A stretch of DNA of 64,000 nt from Pararhodobacter oceanensis (GCF_003076755.1 NZ_QDKM01000001.1:620001-684000); one strand, 5' to 3'; counted from the first letter of the stretch, positions 35,625 to 44,806 are shown. Numbers and translations are program-made. Notes: a model not told the origin generated them from the letters alone.

Positions 35625-36317
35625 ATGTCAGCGCATTACGCAAAAACAGATGGGATCACGCTGGTCGGCGGAGGCAGCCTCGACGCGGCAACGCTGGCGC
35701 GGGCGCTGGACCATGCGCCGAATCTGGTGGCGGCAGACGGCGGCGGTGATCTGGCGCTGGCTCTGGGCTATACGCCGGATCTGGTGATCGGCGATTTCGA
35801 CAGCCTCACGGACGCAGGCCGCGCCACCCTCGGCGAGGCGCGGCTGTTGGAAGTGCCGCAGCAAGACAACACCGATTTCGACAAGGCGCTCGCGGCGATC
35901 GACGCGCCGGTGATCCTTGCGGTGGGGTTTTCCGGCGGGCGACTTGATCACACGCTGGCGGCGATGAACGCTTTGGCGCGCAACAAAAACCGCCGGATCA
36001 TCATCGACACCGGCGAGGATCTCTGCCTGCTGCTGCCCCCCGAACTGACCCTGACCCTGCACCAAGGCACCCGCGTCTCGCTGTTCCCGCTCGGCCCCGT
36101 GGCCTGCACCTCACAGGGGCTGGAATGGCCAACCCACGGCCTGCCCTTCACCCCGCTCGGCCAGATCGGCACCTCGAACGCCGCCTCGGGCGGGCAAGTC
36201 ACCCTGCGCTGCGACGCCCCCGCGATGCTGCTCCTGATCCCCGAGACCGAGCTGGCAAACCTGCTTAACTCACTGCCTGCCGCGCCGCTCTGGCCAGATG
36301 CCGCTCGCGGGCAATGA
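35625..36317 (+). CDS. thiN: Thiamine diphosphokinase
   Basis: 230 residues. Transfers pyrophosphate from ATP to thiamine to make thiamine diphosphate. Family motifs: AADGGGDLALALG (about 36-48), IGDFDSL, QQDNTDFDKAL and FSGGRLDHTLAAM. Divergent from the 1033-residue protein gene. Its last 53 bp overlap the 3' end of the convergent DMT transporter gene, so the two mRNAs are complementary there. No TPP riboswitch is seen. Confidence 0.92.
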   Translation: MSAHYAKTDGITLVGGGSLDAATLARALDHAPNLVAADGGGDLALALGYTPDLVIGDFDSLTDAGRATLGEARLLEVPQQDNTDFDKALAAIDAPVILAVGFSGGRLDHTLAAMNALARNKNRRIIIDTGEDLCLLLPPELTLTLHQGTRVSLFPLGPVACTSQGLEWPTHGLPFTPLGQIGTSNAASGGQVTLRCDAPAMLLLIPETELANLLNSLPAAPLWPDAARGQ

Positions 36318-37218
36318 TATAGAGCCCCGAGCCGGTGATCACCATAATCCCCGCCCAGCTCAGCAGGTTCGGCCAGTCGCCAAAGAACAGATAGCCAAAT
36401 AGAACCGCGGTCACGATCTCCAGATAATGCAGCGGTGCCAGCGTCGCCGAGGGCGCATAGCGCAGCGCATAGGTGATCGCCATATGCGCGACCGAGGCCG
36501 CCAAGCCGACGCAGAACAGCTGCAGCCAGACCACCCCCTCGGGGTTGCTCAGTGCCAGCACTTCGACCTCACCCAGCGCGCCCAACGCCAGAACCGGTGC
36601 GAATAACAGCACCCCGATCCAGGCGGTGTGAAATTGCATCGGCTCGGGGTCAACCTCGCGCGCAATCCGCCGCGTGACCAGCATATAGAGCGCGAAAAAC
36701 AGCGCCGTGCCCAAGGGGAACAGCGCCACCGCGCCAAATTCGGCGAAATTCGGCTGGATCACCAGCAAGGCGCCGACAAAGCCGACCACCGCCGCCGCAA
36801 TCCGCCGTGGCCCGACCAGATCGCCGAACAGCACCGCGCCCAGCGCCAGAATGATGAAGGGTTCGACAAAGGCAATCGCCAGCGCATCGGCCACCGGCAT
36901 CACCTGTAGCGCGCTGACAAAGGTAAAGGTCGAGCCCAGCAGCAGCGCCGCCCGCAGCGCCAGCCAGCCGAGTTGGCGCAGGGTCAAACGCACATTGCGC
37001 CGCAGCACCAGCAATACCGGCACCATCAGAAGCGCCTGCACCACCATCCGCGCCAAAGTCACCTGCCCGACACTGACCGATTGCGCGGCAAATTTCGCCG
37101 CCACATCAATCAGCGGCGCCAAGGCGCAAAACGCCACCATCATCGCAATGCCCAAGGGCACGCGGTCTTCACGCGCGACCAGCACCGGCTGGCTGGGGCG
37201 TCTGGCGGGATGGGCCAT
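36265..37218 (-). CDS. EamA/DMT-superfamily transporter
   Basis: 317 residues with ten predicted helices in two EamA repeats (FVEPFIILALGAVLFGD in the first and LAPLHYLEIVTAVLFGYLFFGDWP in the second), the standard drug/metabolite exporter fold. Substrate unknown; such proteins often export amino acids. sdaA lies upstream on the same strand with a 109-bp gap, so an operon with the serine deaminase is possible, which would fit serine or related amino-acid export. Confidence 0.9.
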   Translation of the reverse strand: MAHPARRPSQPVLVAREDRVPLGIAMMVAFCALAPLIDVAAKFAAQSVSVGQVTLARMVVQALLMVPVLLVLRRNVRLTLRQLGWLALRAALLLGSTFTFVSALQVMPVADALAIAFVEPFIILALGAVLFGDLVGPRRIAAAVVGFVGALLVIQPNFAEFGAVALFPLGTALFFALYMLVTRRIAREVDPEPMQFHTAWIGVLLFAPVLALGALGEVEVLALSNPEGVVWLQLFCVGLAASVAHMAITYALRYAPSATLAPLHYLEIVTAVLFGYLFFGDWPNLLSWAGIMVITGSGLYIIARERHLARAARQAVS

Positions 37219-37327
37219 GGGAACCTCGTTTCTTTACCTGTGAAACTATTAGCCGCGAGGCAGAGCTTTCACAAGCTGCCCCCCAAAGCCGCCGCCAAAT
37301 ACCCTCCCCGCAACTACCCCGCATCGC

Positions 37328-38701
37328 TCAACAATTCGGGATATTCACCGCCAAGCCGCCGAGCGCGGTCTCCTTGTATTTCTCGCTCATATCGGCACCG
37401 GTTTGCCGCATCGCCTCGATACAATTATCGAGCGGCATGAAGTGCTGCCCGTCGCCCCGCAGCGCCAAAGACGCCGCGCTCACCGCTTTGATCGCGCCCA
37501 AGCCGTTGCGCTCGATACAGGGCACTTGCACCAGCCCTTTGACCGGATCGCAGGTCATCCCCAGATGATGCTCGAGCGCGATCTCGGCGGCATTCTCGAC
37601 CTGCTCGACCGTGCCGCCAAGAACCGCGCAGAGCCCCGCCGCCGCCATCGCCGCGGCACTGCCGACCTCGGCCTGACAGCCGCATTCGGCCCCCGATATA
37701 CTCGCGTTGTGTTTGATCAAACCGCCAATCGCCGCCGCGGTCAGCAGGAACTCCTCGACCCTGTCGCTACGCGCGCCCGGCACATGATCGAGGTAATAGC
37801 GGATGACGGCAGGGATCACCCCCGCCGCGCCATTGGTCGGCGCGGTCACCACCTGCCCGCCCGCGGCATTCTCTTCATTGACCGCCATCGCATAGGTCGA
37901 CATCCAGTCGTTGATCACATGCGGCGCGGTGATATTGAGCCCGCGTTCGGCCAGTAACGCCTCATGGATCGCCTTCGCCCGCCGCCGCACCTTCAGCCCA
38001 CCGGGCAGCACCCCGTCGCTGGTCAAGCCGCGCTCGATACAGGCATTCATCACCGCCCAGATCCGCTGGGTGCCCTCGCGCAGCGCCACCCCGTCGCGTA
38101 CCACCAACTCATTGGCGCGCTTCATCCCGGCAATCGTCAGTCCCGATTTGCGCGCCATCTCCATCATCTCGTTGGCCGACTGGAACGGATAGGGGATATT
38201 CGGCCCCTGCACCCCCGCCTCGCCCGCCTGATGCTCGGCCTCGGTGACGACAAACCCGCCGCCGATGGAGAAATAGGTCTCCTGCGCGATGATATCGCCC
38301 TGCGCATCGCGCGCCAGCAACACCATGCCGTTGGCATGCCCGTCCAAGGCCGGCCCGTAGTCAAACACCAGATCCACCTTCGGATCAAACGCCAGTTCCG
38401 GCAGATCCGGTGGCGAGACGATCTTGCGCGTATGGATATCCGCCAGCGCCGCCTCGGCCCGCGCCGCGTCATAGCTTTCGGGCAAAAACCCCGCCAGCCC
38501 GAGGATCACCGCGCGGTCCGTGGCATGGCCGACACCGGTGAAGGCCAGCGACCCATGCAGACGCGCGCCGACCCCATGCGGCTGGAACGGCAGGCTGCGC
38601 AGATGCGCCAGAAACCGCGCCGCCGCCACCATCGGCCCCATCGTGTGGCTCGACGACGGACCAATGCCGATCTTGAACATATCGAAAACAGACAGGAACA
38701 T
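37328..38701 (-). CDS. sdaA: L-serine ammonia-lyase (iron-sulfur type)
   Basis: 457 residues, single-chain type. Converts serine to pyruvate and ammonia. The N-terminal beta domain has the [13 protein letters not shown] substrate loop; the alpha domain has [19 protein letters not shown] and [14 protein letters not shown], providing the cysteines for the 4Fe-4S cluster. The ATG at 38701 matches the family start ([19 protein letters not shown]); a longer frame upstream is not conserved. An 870-bp repeat-rich region precedes it. Confidence 0.95.
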   Translation of the reverse strand: MFLSVFDMFKIGIGPSSSHTMGPMVAAARFLAHLRSLPFQPHGVGARLHGSLAFTGVGHATDRAVILGLAGFLPESYDAARAEAALADIHTRKIVSPPDLPELAFDPKVDLVFDYGPALDGHANGMVLLARDAQGDIIAQETYFSIGGGFVVTEAEHQAGEAGVQGPNIPYPFQSANEMMEMARKSGLTIAGMKRANELVVRDGVALREGTQRIWAVMNACIERGLTSDGVLPGGLKVRRRAKAIHEALLAERGLNITAPHVINDWMSTYAMAVNEENAAGGQVVTAPTNGAAGVIPAVIRYYLDHVPGARSDRVEEFLLTAAAIGGLIKHNASISGAECGCQAEVGSAAAMAAAGLCAVLGGTVEQVENAAEIALEHHLGMTCDPVKGLVQVPCIERNGLGAIKAVSAASLALRGDGQHFMPLDNCIEAMRQTGADMSEKYKETALGGLAVNIPNC

Positions 38702-39008
38702 CGCAGCCTCACCTATTGCCCAACGCCAATGATCGCCCCGCGTCACGGCGCGCCCGCCCTACCTATCCCGCCCCGCGCCGCAGATCAGCCCAGAGGCGAC
38801 CCAACACCACCTGTTTCAGACCCCGCGCCGCTGATCCGCGCCACCGAACCGCACAACCCGCGCGCCCACTCACCATGCCACACCCTGCCACCCACACGCC
38901 TCCCCCACCCGCGCGCAGATCAAGCCGCCCGCTTCGCAGTCAATACCCCCAGCGCTACCCACTTTCATCCAGCTTACAGCCCGCGCACCTCTCCCCCATC
39001 CGCACGCC

Positions 39009-39075
39009 CCGCCCCGTCATCTGTCCAAAAATATCCTCGGGGTGAGCGCGCAGCGCGAGGGGGCAAAGCCCCCTT
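39009..39075 (-). repeat. GATATTT/GGGGGC intergenic element, copy 3
   Basis: Minus strand: GGGGGCTTTGCCCCC hairpin, CTCGCGCTGCGCG, then CCCCGAGGATATTTTTGG and ACAGATGACG. This is the only copy between divergent genes, so it is not simply an end-of-gene terminator here. Confidence 0.7.
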
Positions 39076-39242
39076 CCCCACCCAAACCCCGCGCGCCCCC
39101 GCATCCGCACACCCCACCCCACCCCACCACCACGCCTCTGGCCGCCACGCGCTGCGCAACCCCGCACAGGCGCCCAAACAGTGTCGGGCGCCCCCTCTGC
39201 GTCTCGCCACCTCCAATCACCCGCCACGCCCCTGGCCACCAC

Positions 39243-39373
39243 GGGCCGCGCCCGACCCTCCCCCCGGGAGGGCGCCTTGGCGATGTCATTCACCGCGCAT
39301 CCGCCACTTCTGCTTTAAAGCACACCGCGCCGTGGCAAGGGCAGTTGCGCCCACCCAGTGTCGGGCGCATCCC
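39243..39373 (+). repeat. MITE-like element, copy 8
   Basis: 131 bp, left end GGGCCGCGCCCGACCCT, right end AGTGTCGGGCGCATCCC. It lies between divergent sdaA and rpiA, 200 bp before rpiA. Confidence 0.72.
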
Positions 39374-39464
39374 TCCTCGCTTTGCCGCCTGCCGAATACG
39401 TAACCACAGTTAATCAAACCCTAACCCGACAGACCAACCCATTGATTTTCAACGATTCACCCCC

Positions 39465-39483
39465 TGTCCCACGCGCGGGACCA
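39465..39483. promoter_or_regulatory. GTCCC-N6-GGGAC palindrome upstream of rpiA
   Basis: Core GTCCCACGCGCGGGAC at 39466-39481, about 92 bp before the rpiA ATG. A near-identical site in the opposite orientation is at 40361-40376, just after rpiA. Confidence 0.5.
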
Positions 39484-39572
39484 CACCCCAAGCCCGAAAA
39501 AATCCACCATCGCCCTTTGAGATGCCCCCGATCCTGCTATACCAATCCCAGACCCCAATCCCGGAGCCCCTC

Positions 39573-40355
39573 ATGGCGATCAATCTGACCCCCGTCGACC
39601 GCGCCAAATATGCCGCCGCCCGCCGCGCCGTGGATCTTGTCGAGGACGGGATGAAGCTCGGCCTCGGCACCGGTTCCACCGCCGCCTGGATGGTCCGCGC
39701 GCTGGCCCAGAAGGTGCGCGATGAAGGGCTGCGCCTGACCTGCGTGCCGACCTCCGCCCGCACCGCCGATCTCGCCCGCGAATTGGGCCTGCGGGTGGTC
39801 CCTTTCGAGGACGCCGGCTGGCTGGATATGACCATCGATGGCACCGATGAATTCGACGGCAATCTGGCGCTGATCAAAGGTGGGGGCGGGGCGCATCTGA
39901 TGGAAAAAATCGTCGCCACCGCCAGCGACCGGATGGTGGTGATTACGGATGCTTCGAAGGAAGTGAAAGCCCTCGGCGCCTTCCCTCTGCCCGTCGAGGT
40001 GGTTCCGTTTGGCTGGCAAGCGAGCCGGATGTTGATTGAGGAACTTCTGGCGGCGATGGATGTGATGGGCACGCAGGCGTCGCTCAGGATGAATGGGAGC
40101 CGCCCTTATATTACCGATGAGGGCAACCATATTCTTGATCTGTCGCTGGGCCGGATCGGGAACCCGCGGCAGCTATCCTTGGCGCTCAATCAGGTGCCGG
40201 GGGTGGTGGAAAACGGGCTGTTTATTGATATCTGCGACGCGGTGGTGATCGGCTTTCCCGACGGCATGGTCGAGCTGCGCGATATTACCAGCGGGACGGT
40301 CGAGCATGAGCGGATTTTGTTTGAAGATACCGAGAATATCTTTAGCGACGTCTGA
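39573..40355 (+). CDS. rpiA: Ribose-5-phosphate isomerase A
   Basis: 260 residues. Interconverts ribose-5-phosphate and ribulose-5-phosphate in the pentose phosphate pathway. GLGTGSTAAWMVRAL (about 26-40), DGTDEFDGNLALIKGGGGAH (about 89-108, with catalytic Asp and Glu) and the C-terminal VVIGFPDGMVEL segment are intact. The start at 39573 gives the normal N terminus. Its stop is followed 4 bases later by the GTCCC palindrome. Confidence 0.95.
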   Translation: MAINLTPVDRAKYAAARRAVDLVEDGMKLGLGTGSTAAWMVRALAQKVRDEGLRLTCVPTSARTADLARELGLRVVPFEDAGWLDMTIDGTDEFDGNLALIKGGGGAHLMEKIVATASDRMVVITDASKEVKALGAFPLPVEVVPFGWQASRMLIEELLAAMDVMGTQASLRMNGSRPYITDEGNHILDLSLGRIGNPRQLSLALNQVPGVVENGLFIDICDAVVIGFPDGMVELRDITSGTVEHERILFEDTENIFSDV

Positions 40356-40359
40356 GCGG

Positions 40360-40377
40360 TGTCCCGCACGTGGGACA
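40360..40377. promoter_or_regulatory. GTCCC-N6-GGGAC palindrome downstream of rpiA
   Basis: TGTCCCGCACGTGGGACA is an 18-bp palindrome with two mismatched central pairs. Read on the minus strand its core is GTCCCACGTGCGGGAC, one base from the upstream copy at 39466. It could act as a terminator hairpin for rpiA or as a protein site. Confidence 0.5.
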
Positions 40378-40444
40378 GATCGTGAATCGCTATTTTTCAA
40401 TAGGTTAGCTTGCCGCATTAAGTGGGACTTAACCAAGATACCCC

Positions 40445-40469
40445 GTAGGGTGTGTGCTTTGCACGCACC
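40445..40469 (+). repeat. GTAGGGTGTGTG-type 25-mer, solo copy
   Basis: GTAGGGTGTGTGCTTTGCAC followed by GCACC, the same 25-mer as the right arm at 25443-25467 with a few changes; the 3' half alone can fold (GTGC/GCAC). It lies 20 bp past the stop of the convergent VOC gene. Confidence 0.65.
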
Positions 40470-40488
40470 ATTACTGCGCCCGAAGGTC

Positions 40489-40860
40489 TCAGACGTGTTG
40501 ATCAATCAGCACCGGATTTCCGTCAGGATCAAGCAGCGAGATATGCGCCGGCCCGCTGCCCTCGGGATCGGTGGTCTGGGTCAGTTCCAGCCCCGCGCCT
40601 TGCAGCGCCGACTGGATCGCGCGCACATCGGTGAATTCGGCCAAAGTCTGCGCATTCCCGTCCCAACCCGGATTGAAGGTCAGCATATTGCGCTCGAACA
40701 TGCCTTGGAACAATCCGATCACCGCCGTCGGGCCTTTCATGATCAGCCAGCCCTGCGCCGGATCGCCGCCCATCGCGTCAAATCCCAGCGCCTCATAAAA
40801 CGCCTGTGACGCGGCGAGATCCTTGACCGCCAGACTGAGTGAAAATGCACCAAGATCCAT
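40489..40860 (-). CDS. VOC family (glyoxalase-fold) protein
   Basis: 123 residues with the two beta-alpha-beta-beta-beta modules of the vicinal-oxygen-chelate fold: SLAVKDLAASQAFYEALGFD at the start and GPAHISLLDPDGNPVLIDQH at the end. Probably a metal-dependent lyase or a fosfomycin/bleomycin-resistance relative; substrate not assignable. The ATG at 40860 has AAGGAG eight bases upstream. It sits, opposite in strand, between rpiA and gor. Confidence 0.82.
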   Translation of the reverse strand: MDLGAFSLSLAVKDLAASQAFYEALGFDAMGGDPAQGWLIMKGPTAVIGLFQGMFERNMLTFNPGWDGNAQTLAEFTDVRAIQSALQGAGLELTQTTDPEGSGPAHISLLDPDGNPVLIDQHV

Positions 40861-41072
40861 CGCTCTCTCCTTCATCATGTCGCCCTTATCCCATGTTACC
40901 ACGCGGCAGCCTATAGCAACGATCACGAAAGCGTCGCTGGCGCGGCGTTCCGCGCTCTGGAACCGGACCGGTAAGTGTGGAATAACGCGCGCCAAGACGA
41001 TATCCCGTCACCACCCGGCCAGGCGACTGGCGGGGAGAGTGACCTAGACGACCGCCCCAAGGAGACCGGCCC

Positions 41073-42449
41073 ATGACCACTTTCGACTATGATCTGTTTG
41101 TTATCGGCGGCGGCTCGGGCGGGGTGCGCGCGGCGCGGATCGCCAGCGGCGAGCATGGCGCCAAAGTGGCGATGGCCGAAGAATTCCGCATGGGCGGCAC
41201 CTGCGTCATTCGCGGCTGCGTGCCGAAAAAACTGATGGTCTTTGCCGCCGGACATGGCGCCGCGATTGACGATGCCGCCGCTTACGGCTGGCAGGTCGAG
41301 AAGGGCCGCTTTGACTGGTCGAAATTCCGCGCGATGATGGATGCCGAGTTGAACCGGCTGGAAAGCATCTATACCCGCAACGCCGAGGCCGCAGGCGTCA
41401 CCATCTACCACCAGCGCGCCACTGTCGCCGATCCGCATACCGTGCGACTGGCCGACGGGCGCGAGGTCACTGCCCGCCATATCCTGATTGCCACCGGCGG
41501 CACGCCCTTTGTCCCAGACGCCTATGCGGACACCGGCGCGATGACCTCGAACGAGATTTTCCTGATGGACCAGATGCCCGGCTCGATGCTGGTCATCGGC
41601 GGCGGCTTCATCGCCTGCGAGATGGCCGGGATCATGCAGGGTTTGGGCGCGCAGGTCACTTTGATGTATCGCGGCGCGCAAATCCTGCGCGGCTTTGACG
41701 ATGATCTGCAAGAGCATGTCGCGGCGGCGCTGGTGAGCCAAGGGCTGAACCTTGAGGTCAACACCGACCTGACCAAGCTCGAGCGGCTTGAGGATGGCCG
41801 GTTCCGCGCCACCTGCACCCAAGGCCGCGTGCGCGAATATGACAGCGTGTTGTTTGCCACCGGTCGCCGCGCCAATACCGACGGGCTGGGACTGGCCGAG
41901 GCCGGTGTTACGCTGGGCAAAGGCGGTGAAGTGGTGGTCGATGCCTATTCGCAGACCAATATCCCCTCGATCTTTGCCGTTGGCGATGTCACCGACCGTA
42001 TCCAGCTGACGCCGGTGGCGATCCGCGAGGGTCATGCCTTTGCCGATACCGTCTTTGGCGGCACGCCGGTGAAACCCGACCATACGATGGTCGCCAGCGC
42101 GGTCTTCACCCGCCCCGAAGCGGGCACCGTTGGCCTGACCGAAGAGCAAGCCAGCGCCGAGGGGCCGGTCGAGATCTATATGGCCAGCTTCAACCCGATG
42201 CAGTCCTCGTTCATCAAGGCCGAGAGCAAAGCGCTGATGAAACTGGTGGTCTGCGCCGAGACCCGCCGCGTCAAAGGCTGCCATATCGTAGCACCGGGGG
42301 CGGGCGAATTGATCCAGCTAGCCGGTGTGGCGCTGAAAATGGGCGCCACCAAAGACGATTTCGACGCCACCACGGCGGTGCATCCGACTATGTCCGAAGA
42401 ACTGGTTTTGCTGCGCAAACCCACGCGCAGCGTTGCAAAGACCGGATAA
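41073..42449 (+). CDS. gor: Glutathione-disulfide reductase
   Basis: 458 residues. NADPH-dependent reduction of oxidised glutathione. FAD-binding GGGSGGVRAARIAS (12-25), redox disulfide C44-C49 in GGTCVIRGCVPKK, NADPH-binding IGGGFIACEMAGI, and the C-terminal His-Glu pair in HPTMSEEL are all present. With gshA at 18.7 kb the glutathione system is represented twice in this window. A 120-bp gap precedes hflK on the same strand. Confidence 0.95.
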   Translation: MTTFDYDLFVIGGGSGGVRAARIASGEHGAKVAMAEEFRMGGTCVIRGCVPKKLMVFAAGHGAAIDDAAAYGWQVEKGRFDWSKFRAMMDAELNRLESIYTRNAEAAGVTIYHQRATVADPHTVRLADGREVTARHILIATGGTPFVPDAYADTGAMTSNEIFLMDQMPGSMLVIGGGFIACEMAGIMQGLGAQVTLMYRGAQILRGFDDDLQEHVAAALVSQGLNLEVNTDLTKLERLEDGRFRATCTQGRVREYDSVLFATGRRANTDGLGLAEAGVTLGKGGEVVVDAYSQTNIPSIFAVGDVTDRIQLTPVAIREGHAFADTVFGGTPVKPDHTMVASAVFTRPEAGTVGLTEEQASAEGPVEIYMASFNPMQSSFIKAESKALMKLVVCAETRRVKGCHIVAPGAGELIQLAGVALKMGATKDDFDATTAVHPTMSEELVLLRKPTRSVAKTG

Positions 42450-42567
42450 TCGGAAGAAAACGACTCCGGCGGGGCCTGATCTGGGCCTTCCGGCTTGAAC
42501 TCGCGGGTTTTGTGACCAATTCAAACACAGGACTCTAATGTAAGACAGACCCGAACAAGGAGTGGCC

Positions 42568-43731
42568 ATGTCTGGTAATTCAGGAGGCCCCTGGGGCGGC
42601 GGCGGTGGAAACCGTGGCGGCTCTGGTGGCAACAACCGTCCGAACGGCGGCGGTGGTGGCGGTGGCGGTGGGCCGGAACGCCCGCAGATCCCCGAAATTG
42701 ACGATCTCGTGCGTAAGGGCCAGCAGCAGCTTAAGGTGCTGATGGGCGGACGTGGCGGTCAGGGCGGCAATGGCGGCTCGGGCGATGGCTCGGGTCCGGG
42801 GATCAGCGGTCGCGGCATCATCTTTGGCCTGTTGGCCATCGCGGCGCTCTGGGCCTATGCCTCCTTCTACACGGTCAAACCCGAAGAACGCTCGGTTGAG
42901 CTGTTGTTCGGTCAGGAATACCGTGTCGGCAATCCGGGTCTGAACTTTGCCCCTTGGCCGGTGGTCTCGGCGGAAATCGTGCAGGTGACGACCGAGCGGG
43001 TGACCGAAGTCGGCACTGGCCGCGCCGGATTGGACTCGGGCCTGATGCTGACCCGTGATGAAGCCGTGGTCGACATCCAGTTCCAGATCGTCTGGAACAT
43101 CACCGATCCGAACAACTATCTGTTCAACCTTGCGGACCCGTCGAACACGGTGCGCGCGGTGTCGGAATCCGCCATGCGTGACATTATCGCGCGTTCGGAA
43201 CTCTCGCCGATTCTCAACCGTGACCGGGCGACGATTGCTGCCGAATTGCGGGCTGCGGTTCAGGAGACCCTGAACAGCTATGAGGCCGGGATCAACATCA
43301 TCCGGGTGAACTTTGACCGCGCCGACCCGCCGCGTGACGTGATCGACAGCTTCCGCGAAGTGCAGGCCGCACGACAGGAGCGCGACCGTCTCGAGCGTCA
43401 GGCCGATGCCTATGCCAACCGCGTGTTGGCCGGTGCCCGTGGTGAAGCCGCGCAGGTGCAGGAACAGGCCGAAGCTTACCGCGCCGAGGTGATCAACCTT
43501 GCCGAGGGTGAGGCCAGCCGCTTCATCGCGGTCTGGGAAGAATACCGCAACGCGCCGGAAGTCACGCGCGAGCGGATGTATCTGGAAACCATGGAGCGGG
43601 TGCTCGGCGGTATGGATCTGACGATCCTCGACAATGTCACCGGCGCCGGTGGCTCGGGCGTGGTGCCCTATCTGCCGCTTGACGGCCTGCGCAGCCAGTC
43701 CGGCACGCGCTCAACCGCAGGGAGCAACTGA
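42568..43731 (+). CDS. hflK: FtsH protease regulator HflK
   Basis: 387 residues. SPFH/prohibitin-family membrane protein that with HflC encloses and restrains the FtsH protease. A Gly/Asn-rich N terminus (about 1-75) precedes one transmembrane helix (about 82-104) and the SPFH domain, then a coiled coil with AARQERDRLERQADAYANRVLAGARGEA split across it. AAGGAG lies five bases before the ATG at 42568. The stop overlaps the hflC ATG (TGATG). Confidence 0.95.
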   Translation: MSGNSGGPWGGGGGNRGGSGGNNRPNGGGGGGGGGPERPQIPEIDDLVRKGQQQLKVLMGGRGGQGGNGGSGDGSGPGISGRGIIFGLLAIAALWAYASFYTVKPEERSVELLFGQEYRVGNPGLNFAPWPVVSAEIVQVTTERVTEVGTGRAGLDSGLMLTRDEAVVDIQFQIVWNITDPNNYLFNLADPSNTVRAVSESAMRDIIARSELSPILNRDRATIAAELRAAVQETLNSYEAGINIIRVNFDRADPPRDVIDSFREVQAARQERDRLERQADAYANRVLAGARGEAAQVQEQAEAYRAEVINLAEGEASRFIAVWEEYRNAPEVTRERMYLETMERVLGGMDLTILDNVTGAGGSGVVPYLPLDGLRSQSGTRSTAGSN

Positions 43732-44765
43732 TGAAACGCTTAACGCTTTTGATCCCCGTTGTCGTGATTGCCGTGGCCGTGGTGCTGTCCTCGATGTTCG
43801 TCGTTGACGAGCGCGAGAACGTCTTGGTGCTGCAATTTGGTCAGGTCAAACAGGTCCGCGAGGAGCCGGGGCTGTATTTCCGCATCCCGTTCATCCAGGA
43901 AGTGGTGCGCTATGACGCGCGTATCCTGGGCCTGCAGACGCAACCGCTTGAGGTCACCCCCGCCGATGACCGCCGTCTGGTCGTCGACGCCTTCGCGCGC
44001 TGGCGCATCGAGGATGTGCAACGCTTCCGCCAAGCCGTCGGTGTTGAGGGGATCCGCGCTGCGCAGGTGCGTATCGAGAGCATCCTGAACGCCGCCATCC
44101 GGCAGGTTCTGGGGTCGGTGCCTTCGGGTGCGGTGCTGTCGGAAAACCGCACCGGGCTGATGAACCAGACCCGCGATGTGGCCCGCCGCGAGGCGCTGTC
44201 GCTGGGCGTTGACGTGATCGACGTGCGGCTGACGCGCACCGATCTGCCCGAGCAGAACCTCGCCGCGACCTATGCAAGGATGCGCGCCGAGCGGGAACGC
44301 GAAGCCGCCGACGAGATCGCCCGTGGTAACGAGGCCGCGCAGCGGATCCGCGCGCTGGCCGACCGGACGGTGGTTGAACTGGTGTCCTCGGCGACCCGCG
44401 ACAGCGAGATCATCCGCGGTGAAGCGGACGCCCAGCGGAACCGTGTGTATGCCGAAGCCTTCGGTCGCGATCCCGAGTTCTTTGCCTTCTCGCGCTCGAT
44501 GACCTCCTACGAGCGGGCATTGGGTGCGAATTCGGCGATGGTGCTGAGCCCGGACAGCGATTACTTCCGCTTCCTGCGTGAGAGTGATCCTTTCGGCGCC
44601 GGTGCCCAAGGTGCAACCTCTGCGGCTGCCGAAGTTCCGGCTGAGGCGCCTGCGCCTGAAGCAGAGGCAGACCCCGCGCCTGCGGCTGAGCCTGCCCCTG
44701 CAGGGGCGCCGGCCTCGACCGCACCGGCTGGCACCGGCCTTGCGGCCCCTGCCGAGAGCAACTGA
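43731..44765 (+). CDS. hflC: FtsH protease regulator HflC
   Basis: 344 residues. Partner of HflK: one N-terminal transmembrane helix (about 6-24), SPFH domain (ERENVLVLQFGQVKQV), coiled coil with RMRAEREREAADEIARGNE, and a Pro/Ala/Glu-rich C-terminal tail of about 45 residues that E. coli HflC lacks. Translationally coupled to hflK. A strong terminator follows, so the operon is hflK-hflC; the DegP-like protease gene often found next in this order is absent. Confidence 0.95.
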   Translation: MKRLTLLIPVVVIAVAVVLSSMFVVDERENVLVLQFGQVKQVREEPGLYFRIPFIQEVVRYDARILGLQTQPLEVTPADDRRLVVDAFARWRIEDVQRFRQAVGVEGIRAAQVRIESILNAAIRQVLGSVPSGAVLSENRTGLMNQTRDVARREALSLGVDVIDVRLTRTDLPEQNLAATYARMRAEREREAADEIARGNEAAQRIRALADRTVVELVSSATRDSEIIRGEADAQRNRVYAEAFGRDPEFFAFSRSMTSYERALGANSAMVLSPDSDYFRFLRESDPFGAGAQGATSAAAEVPAEAPAPEAEADPAPAAEPAPAGAPASTAPAGTGLAAPAESN

Positions 44766-44770
44766 TCCTC

Positions 44771-44806
44771 CTGCGCCCCCGCGTTTGCCGGGGGCGCAGT
44801 TCTTTT
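44771..44806 (+). terminator. Rho-independent terminator of hflKC
   Basis: An 11-bp perfect stem (CTGCGCCCCCG / CGGGGGCGCAG) with a 7-base loop, followed by TTCTTTT, 6 bases after the hflC stop. Confidence 0.9.

Larger units (their letters stand above)
38702..39572. other. Gene-free region upstream of sdaA and rpiA
   Basis: 871 bp between two divergent genes, unusually long here. It contains a GATATTT/GGGGGC element (39009-39075), MITE-like copy 8 (39243-39373) and the GTCCC palindrome (39465-39483). Bases 38702-39000 are C- and Pro-codon-rich low complexity with no recognised feature. A TTTGAG / TATACC pair at about 39515-39543 could be the rpiA promoter. Confidence 0.6.

Noticed and set aside
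39465-40377. GTCCC palindromes as parS sites for ParB
   Set aside because: They resemble parS (TGTTTCACGTGAAACA) in outline, but the spacing is 18 and not 16 bp, the central bases differ, and no parAB genes are near.
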